From: Lachnospiraceae bacterium
Lineage (GTDB): Bacteria > Bacillota > Clostridia > Lachnospirales > Lachnospiraceae
Assembly: GCA_902363555.1 (NCBI GenBank)
Contig: CABJAM010000006.1
Coordinates: 79,854-143,853, forward strand
Direction of reading: 5' to 3'
DNA length: 64,000 bases
A model generated the notes under the pieces. The model was not told the DNA's origin, did not search any database, and saw nothing but the letters and a program-made list of their open reading frames with translations. Within the stretch, counting starts at the first letter, position 1. Every line of letters starts with the position of its first letter. This document shows positions 59,240 through 64,000 of this stretch, in pieces. A program made the translations under genes and the position numbers.

Positions 59240-59287
59240 GTAATGTGATCGACATTCTGGACCTCAATTAAGTAATGTGATCGATGC
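59210..59287 (+). repeat. 32-bp tandem repeat at the ldh 3' end
   Basis: AATGTGATCGACA and what follows recurs at 59210, 59242 and 59274, an exact 32-base period; the third unit is partial. The first unit overlaps the last ten codons of ldh and supplies its stop in unit 1's tail. Confidence 0.85.
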
Positions 59288-59356
59288 TTGGTATTTTCAG
59301 CCAAGCGAATGATCGATACAATGAAAATTGCATAAACTCATCTTAAACTTATAAAT

Positions 59357-59461
59357 AAAAGAACTGATGCTCAGGAATAAGCTTTCTGCTCTGGTTCAGG
59401 TGCCCGGATATGGCGGTGCCCGGACCTGACTAAAATTCCTTAACAATCGGTTCTTTTTGTT
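59357..59461 (+). terminator. Large structured hairpin downstream of ldh
   Basis: AAAAGAACTGAT (59357-59368) pairs over 12 bp with ATCGGTTCTTTT (59446-59457), followed by more T. Inside are AGGAAT/ATTCCT (59373-59440) and TCAGGT/ACCTGA (59396-59429), with GTGCCCGG repeated directly in the loop. It is more elaborate than a usual terminator; a riboswitch-like element is conceivable, though it precedes the next start by about 185 bases and a promoter lies between. Confidence 0.5.
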
Positions 59462-59497
59462 TTGCCTGAAACAAAATGGCCCGTCTACTTTATAAAA

Positions 59498-59513
59498 TAG
59501 TAAAGTTTTACTA
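59498..59513. promoter_or_regulatory. TAGTAAA-GT-TTTACTA palindrome (operator 1)
   Basis: A perfect 7-bp palindrome with two central bases, followed by GAAAATATAGG. The same block, with one mismatch, lies upstream of the glycyl-radical activase (60337). A possible promoter, ATGACA (59545-59550), 17 bases, TATATA (59568-59573), is just downstream, ahead of the DsbA-like gene. Confidence 0.65.
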
Positions 59514-59644
59514 GAAAATATAGGTAAGCCGTATCATGTGGTGTATGACAGGCTGGGATATAATAACTATATATAAACAAATTGATAATACTTTTGGAAA
59601 CACGGTCTTGCATCTGGCCGATCTCACATGAGGAGGGATGCCCT

Positions 59645-60298
59645 ATGAACTTATATGTATTTACTGATTATGCCTGTCCATTTTGTTATATCGCATATAA
59701 AATTTGCAAAAAGGTTGAAAAGGAGACGGGCTGTGTGTTTTGGCCGGTCTATATGGAAATCCATCCGGACCTGCCGGCGCAGGGGGCGCAGAGTATTCAC
59801 CTTTTTTCTGATAAAAGACGGGAGCAGATCAACAGGCAGTTAAAGCAGCTTGGGCAGCCCTATGGAATCGAGCCTCAGATCGGAGCCCGCCTATCCAGCT
59901 CTAAAAAGGCGATCACTCTGAGAGCTTACGTGACGCAGCACTACCCTGAAAAAACGCAGAGTTATGATGACCGGATATATGAATTATACCATGCAAAAAT
60001 AAGCGATATCGGGGATGATGTAGTTCTTGGCCGGGTATGCCAGGCATTGGAAATTCCGGAATTCCTTGAAACGATGCTGGGGAATTTTGGGGCGAAACAG
60101 AAGCTTGAGGACGACAAACGATGGGCGGGGATGAATTTTATTCATATAACGCCTACATTTATAATATCCTGTCAGGAATTTCCGGGGGAAAGCGCCGGGC
60201 GTCCTGCGCATCCACACAGTTCCAGGGGTGATGAAAAGCGCCATGAAGGCATTTTACAAGAGCAGGCGTTGGCGGCTCTTATACTTGAAGCTCAGTAA
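59645..60298 (+). CDS. DsbA-family thioredoxin-fold protein (FrnE-like)
   Basis: A 217-residue cytoplasmic protein with a thioredoxin fold: the N-terminal strand and CPFC active site (FTDYACPFCYIAYKI), a helical insert, and the cis-proline region IHITPTFII near the C-terminus. This is the DsbA/FrnE/2-hydroxychromene-carboxylate isomerase family. I chose ATG 59645, 7 bases after GAGGAGGG; the open frame upstream lacks a ribosome site. It shares operator sequence with the glycyl-radical genes downstream, suggesting a thiol-redox task in their pathway or in protecting them from oxygen. Confidence 0.82.
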   Translation: MNLYVFTDYACPFCYIAYKICKKVEKETGCVFWPVYMEIHPDLPAQGAQSIHLFSDKRREQINRQLKQLGQPYGIEPQIGARLSSSKKAITLRAYVTQHYPEKTQSYDDRIYELYHAKISDIGDDVVLGRVCQALEIPEFLETMLGNFGAKQKLEDDKRWAGMNFIHITPTFIISCQEFPGESAGRPAHPHSSRGDEKRHEGILQEQALAALILEAQ

Positions 60299-60336
60299 TT
60301 TAGATATCAGGCCTCAGATATAAGTGGACTGGAATA

Positions 60337-60352
60337 TAGTAATAATTTACTA
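60337..60352. promoter_or_regulatory. TAGTAAT-AA-TTTACTA palindrome (operator 2)
   Basis: One mismatch from operator 1, followed by GTTAATATAGG in the same position. Downstream, an ATATAATAA-TATAAACAAATT block also recurs in both upstream regions. It precedes the activase gene by about 90 bases. Confidence 0.65.
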
Positions 60353-60440
60353 GTTAATATAGGAAACATGGCGGATTTTATTAAAAACATTTTTTTATAT
60401 AATAAATGTATAAACAAATTTTGAGAAAGGAGGGAAAGCA

Positions 60441-61376
60441 TTGGGAATGACCGGAACTGTTTTTGACATCCAGAGATATTCCATCCATGATGGGCCGGGG
60501 ATAAGGACGCTTGTTTTTATGAAGGGCTGTCCGCTGCACTGTAAATGGTGTTCAAATCCGGAAGGACTATCCATGCGGCCCAATATTATGTTTACACCAA
60601 GACTGTGTTACGGCTGCGGCCGATGCGCGGCTGTCTGCCAAAGCGGTGCAATTACTGGCCAAAATGGCGAAGTCCAATGGCATCGTGAGAAATGTACAAA
60701 CTGTTTAAGATGTGCGTCCGCCTGCAAAATATCACATGCCAGAAAAATATGTGGAACCGTATATACGGTTTCCGGGTTGATGGATGAGGTTCGGAAGGAT
60801 AAAACCTATTACGACCGGAAATCCGGCGGCGGACTTACGGTAGGGGGCGGTGAACCGATGCTGCAGGCTGACTTTGTGAGAGAATTGATGCAGGCGGCTC
60901 ATGCAGAAGGAATCAATACGGCGCTGGAATCCTCATCATATGCATCCGGGGAGAATGCGCGAAAAATCTATGAAGTGACCGATCATATATTTACAGATAT
61001 TAAACATATGGATCCGAACATACATAAACGGCTGACCGGTGTGAGCAATGAGCCGATTTTGGAAAATATCAAAATGGCGGCCCAAATGATCGACACCAGT
61101 TGTCAGCATCTTGTGATACGGATTCCCATTATTCCGGATATGAATGATTCTGAGGAAAATATCCGGAAAACTGCGGAATTTGTAAAAGCACTAAAAGTTG
61201 TCGATCGCATTGAAATCCTGCCTTATCACAATCTTGGAGAAGAAAAATATTACAGAATACCGGGAACGGACAGTTATGCGCTTCACGGCGTTTTGATGCT
61301 TGAAAAAGGCGATTTGTCCGAGCCGTATCGCTGGATTTCGGAAGCCGGTATAAAATGTAACATTGGCGGATTGTAA
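60441..61376 (+). CDS. Glycyl-radical enzyme activating enzyme (radical SAM)
   Basis: A 311-residue enzyme that uses S-adenosylmethionine and a 4Fe-4S cluster to put the radical on the partner enzyme's glycine. The radical SAM motif CxxxCxxC is MKGCPLHCKWCSNPE. Between it and the barrel is a ferredoxin-like insert with two more cysteine sets, CYGCGRCAAVC and CTNCLRCASAC, typical of activases for the decarboxylase/eliminase group rather than of PflA. GGGEPMLQ is the SAM-binding GGE-like motif. TTG 60441 is 7 bases after AGGAGG; ATG 60447 would be 13 away. It is 37 bases before its partner gene. Confidence 0.93.
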   Translation: MGMTGTVFDIQRYSIHDGPGIRTLVFMKGCPLHCKWCSNPEGLSMRPNIMFTPRLCYGCGRCAAVCQSGAITGQNGEVQWHREKCTNCLRCASACKISHARKICGTVYTVSGLMDEVRKDKTYYDRKSGGGLTVGGGEPMLQADFVRELMQAAHAEGINTALESSSYASGENARKIYEVTDHIFTDIKHMDPNIHKRLTGVSNEPILENIKMAAQMIDTSCQHLVIRIPIIPDMNDSEENIRKTAEFVKALKVVDRIEILPYHNLGEEKYYRIPGTDSYALHGVLMLEKGDLSEPYRWISEAGIKCNIGGL

Positions 61377-61413
61377 GGGGAACTATATCATCATTTAAAT
61401 TGGAGGAGAAGCT

Positions 61414-63906
61414 ATGAGTAAGTTGACAGAAAATATGGATATTCAGTTAAAAATCAAAGAAGATCCGACGTATTATGGGAAGACAATGGAAAATGGATGT
61501 ACAGAGCGAGTCCGTTTCCTGAACGCAGACCTTCGCTCAAGAAAAGCCGGCGTAGATCTGCACAGGGCGCGGTGCTACACCCGAATTTACAGGGATCATG
61601 CGGAGCTGGATAAATACATGAAGCGCGCGCTGGCCATTAAAGAGACGATGACAACGATGAAGCTTACATATACGGAAGGTGAGCTGATCGTCGGTCTTGC
61701 CACAGAAAAGCCATACGCGCATGCTTTTCAGCCGGAAATCGATTCCACATGGGTTGCTGAGGAAGGCGGCTTACAAAGACTTAGAACCCGTGAGGATAAT
61801 AAATTCTTTGCAACCGACGAGGAAGTTGCGGAGTTTGAAAATGAGATTTATCCGTTTTGGAAGGATAAGACCGCATGGGCCAAATGGCGCGGGGAATTGC
61901 CCGAAGAAATTTACAGCAAAATCGTCGGTACAGGCTTTTCGGCGCCGGGGTTCCCTGTCAATTGCTATGGTTCCCATATGACGATGAACTGGGAGGAAAT
62001 ATTTGCAAATGGCACGGATTACTATAAAGCCATTGCTTTAAAGAAGCTGGACGAATATGACTTTAATGATCCGAAGCAGTTGGAACAGCATATGTTTTAC
62101 AGGGCTGTCGTTGTTACGCTGGAGGCTGTGGAGGCCTATGCTCATCGGTGGGCTGGTTATTTAAGAGAACTGGCGGAACAAAAACCCGGAAGAAATGATG
62201 AATTATTACATTTGGCGGATATATGTGACCATGTGCCGATGAAGCCAGCCCGGACTTTCCATGAAGTATTACAGTGCTACTGGTTCTGCTTTAACGTACT
62301 GCAAAATGACGGAACTGGTCTGCTGCTTGGGTTTGGACGCATGGATCAGATATTGCAGCCCTATTACGAAAAGGAGCTGGCTGCGGGCACACTGACAAAA
62401 GAGCAGGCCATGGAGCTTATTGAGTGCTTTTATATTAAGACAAACAATACGTTATTTTTTACAGATGCGGCCACATCCAAGTTTTTCCAGGGAACTGCTG
62501 TTATGCAGAATGTGATCACCGGCGGTGTGGACCGGTACGGAAATGACTGCTCCAATGAGATGTCATATCTGCTGGTAGATGCTTTTATCGACGCCCACTG
62601 TCTCCAGCCAGCCATGTGCTGCCGGGTAAATAAAAATTCCTCGGACCGGTGGATGAATAAGATACTCGATCTGGTTGAAGCGGGTATGGGTTATCCGTCT
62701 GTATTTAACGATGATACCGCGGTCGCAGCCATGAAGCGTTACGGCTGGGATGACGAGGATGCCAATGAATGGATCGCCACCGGCTGTGAGGAGATTGGTA
62801 AGACCGGTCATTATACATGGGGGCCCGGGCAGTATATTAATCTTGCCATGGCCATTGATATGGCGTTTACAGGCGGAAAAAAACGTGAGGGCGTTAATAT
62901 GGGGCGCTGCGGCGAGCAGTTAAGCCAGGATACCGGCGACTGTACGGAATTTAAAACCTATGAGGAATTTGAAGCTGCCGTACTGACCCATGTGAAGGAG
63001 CAGATCGATCTGATCTACATCGCTGACCAGTATCTGATGGATGTTTATCAGGAATATCCGCTGATGGTTCAATCCGTCCTTGCAAATTCCGGCCTTGAAA
63101 GAGGACTTCCATTCTTTAGCGGAGGCTCCTATTCAAGCTCTTACCCCGGCTATGTGGGCGTGGGTATCCCGGATATGATCGACTCGCTTGCTGCTGTAAA
63201 AAGACTTGTATATGACGATAAGGTGATAACCATGGCCCAGTTAAGAGATGCTTTAGCGGCAGACTTTGAAGGCTACGAGGATATTTATCAGCTATGTAAA
63301 AATGCACCCAAATATGGCAATGATGATTTAAGTGTCGACCTTGTAGGCAAGCATGCCATGGAATGGATCGCTGCTGAAATCGTTAAGTATCCGGGTGTGT
63401 TTGCAAAATATGATCCGGATCAGGAGACAGCGGCTACCAGGCATCAAAGAGGTCTTGCATTAGTGCCCCAGTCGGGCTGTGTACCTCACGGCAGCGTGGT
63501 TGGCGCGCTACCCAGCGGCCGTAAAGCCATGGAAGCGCTGGGAGATTCCTGTTCGCCATATCCTGGGGCTGATATTAACGGGCCCACAGCTTCACTGAAA
63601 TCTGTGGCGCGCCAGTCCCATGAGAAGTTTCACGGTACGATAACGAACATGTATATTACCCGGGATGTGCTTGAAACTCCGCAAGGGCGGCAGCGGACCA
63701 TCGACATGATACGTGGGGCTTTTGATGAGGGCGTGGGCCAGCTCCAGTTTAATATTATGGACAAAGCGGTTCTTGAGGACGCACAGGAGCACCCGGAGGC
63801 CTATCCCACATTGATCGTCCGTGTCACCGGATACAGCGCTTACTTTGTGGAATTAGACCGGAATCTGCAAAATCAGATTATGAAGCGAACCGTGCATCAG
63901 GTGTAA
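61414..63906 (+). CDS. Glycyl-radical enzyme of unassigned substrate
   Basis: An 830-residue member of the pyruvate formate-lyase-like superfamily. The thiyl cysteine is C458 in ATGCEEIGKTG, with Glu at +2 (E460), the Cys-x-Glu arrangement of eliminases and arylacetate decarboxylases, not the Cys-Cys of true PFL. The radical glycine is G806 in RVTGYSAYF near the C-terminus. The active-site loop GCEEIG differs from the GCVEP of glycerol, propanediol, choline and isethionate enzymes known to me, so I assign no substrate. AGGAGAAG precedes the ATG. It is cotranscribed with its activase and with a membrane protein gene, which may import the substrate. Confidence 0.9.
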   Translation: MSKLTENMDIQLKIKEDPTYYGKTMENGCTERVRFLNADLRSRKAGVDLHRARCYTRIYRDHAELDKYMKRALAIKETMTTMKLTYTEGELIVGLATEKPYAHAFQPEIDSTWVAEEGGLQRLRTREDNKFFATDEEVAEFENEIYPFWKDKTAWAKWRGELPEEIYSKIVGTGFSAPGFPVNCYGSHMTMNWEEIFANGTDYYKAIALKKLDEYDFNDPKQLEQHMFYRAVVVTLEAVEAYAHRWAGYLRELAEQKPGRNDELLHLADICDHVPMKPARTFHEVLQCYWFCFNVLQNDGTGLLLGFGRMDQILQPYYEKELAAGTLTKEQAMELIECFYIKTNNTLFFTDAATSKFFQGTAVMQNVITGGVDRYGNDCSNEMSYLLVDAFIDAHCLQPAMCCRVNKNSSDRWMNKILDLVEAGMGYPSVFNDDTAVAAMKRYGWDDEDANEWIATGCEEIGKTGHYTWGPGQYINLAMAIDMAFTGGKKREGVNMGRCGEQLSQDTGDCTEFKTYEEFEAAVLTHVKEQIDLIYIADQYLMDVYQEYPLMVQSVLANSGLERGLPFFSGGSYSSSYPGYVGVGIPDMIDSLAAVKRLVYDDKVITMAQLRDALAADFEGYEDIYQLCKNAPKYGNDDLSVDLVGKHAMEWIAAEIVKYPGVFAKYDPDQETAATRHQRGLALVPQSGCVPHGSVVGALPSGRKAMEALGDSCSPYPGADINGPTASLKSVARQSHEKFHGTITNMYITRDVLETPQGRQRTIDMIRGAFDEGVGQLQFNIMDKAVLEDAQEHPEAYPTLIVRVTGYSAYFVELDRNLQNQIMKRTVHQV

Positions 63907-63918
63907 GGGGAGAAGCGT

Positions 63919-64000
63919 ATGACTGTCAAAGGTAAAATTAATTGGTCGATCTGGATTGGTGTGTGGACAGGCATTTATGTGCTGCTGTATCTGCTCAGCC
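63919..64000 (+). CDS. Membrane protein, 5' end only
   Basis: ATG 63919 is preceded by AAGGGGAGAAG, 12 bases after the glycyl-radical enzyme stop. The 27 visible residues are a short basic start and a hydrophobic helix (WSIWIGVWTGIYVLLYLLS). By place it could be a transporter for the substrate or product, but the class cannot be told from this piece. Confidence 0.6.
   Translation, partial: MTVKGKINWSIWIGVWTGIYVLLYLLS

Noticed and set aside
59210..59287. Short CRISPR with 32-bp repeats
   Set aside because: Tandem repeats with no spacers, overlapping the ldh coding end; no cas genes nearby.

Overview
The window looks like the chromosome of an anaerobic, low-to-mid GC Gram-positive bacterium of the Clostridia, most likely Lachnospiraceae. 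The grounds are strong AGGAGG-type ribosome sites, frequent TTG/GTG starts, a class B sortase, a dlt-like surface operon, an oxygen-sensitive glycyl-radical enzyme with its activase, and a large plasmid-like integrated element of a type common in gut Clostridia. I saw no rRNA, tRNA or CRISPR array. Family names come from motif reading only; no search was run.

Bases 1-19.4 kb carry signalling and cell-envelope genes: the end of an EAL c-di-GMP phosphodiesterase, a decayed GGDEF fragment, an intact two-sensor GGDEF cyclase, an HPt protein with a hybrid histidine kinase, relics of an AraC-like and an OmpR-like regulator, then a GNAT acetyltransferase and lipoproteins. From 9.4 to 16.7 kb lies the most unusual locus: an AMP-forming amino-acid ligase, a fold-type III PLP decarboxylase, an acyl carrier protein, an MBOAT acyltransferase, an SGNH/DltD-like protein, a TVP38/DedA-type membrane protein, a PssA-like phosphatidyltransferase and a wrecked psd (phosphatidylserine decarboxylase). 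It resembles a dlt operon with a decarboxylase between ligase and carrier, so I infer that a decarboxylated aminoacyl group is made on the carrier and exported to the surface. A VanR/VanS-like pair follows, and 11-bp-phased direct repeats upstream of three nearby genes are candidate targets.

Bases 19.4-22 kb hold three minus-strand genes: an XRE regulator and an AbiE-like winged-helix/nucleotidyltransferase pair with a consensus promoter. From about 22.2 to 56.9 kb is an integrated plasmid-like element, almost wholly on the plus strand, with a tyrosine recombinase at each end. It encodes sortase B, a DNA methylase-like protein, NAD-dependent DNA ligase, SSB, a MoxR-type AAA ATPase with a VWA/HELGH partner, a YqaJ nuclease, a RecD2-like helicase, a CHC2 primase, ParM/ParR-like partition proteins, XRE and sigma factors, an excisionase-like protein and a Tn916-type integrase, plus many small conserved unknowns. 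No relaxase, VirB4 or coupling protein is visible. Two regulatory series run through it: three paralogous promoter-leader-terminator units, and three near-identical TTGTAA-N17-TGTAAT promoters. Many intrinsic terminators lie between its genes.

Beyond the integrase are a 5'-truncated metG end, a triple 83-bp structured repeat, relics of an ldh copy and of a permease, an intact L-lactate dehydrogenase gene, and then a DsbA/FrnE-like protein, a glycyl-radical activase, a glycyl-radical enzyme of unassigned substrate and the start of a membrane protein. Two matching palindromes (TAGTAA-N4-TTACTA core) sit upstream of the last group.
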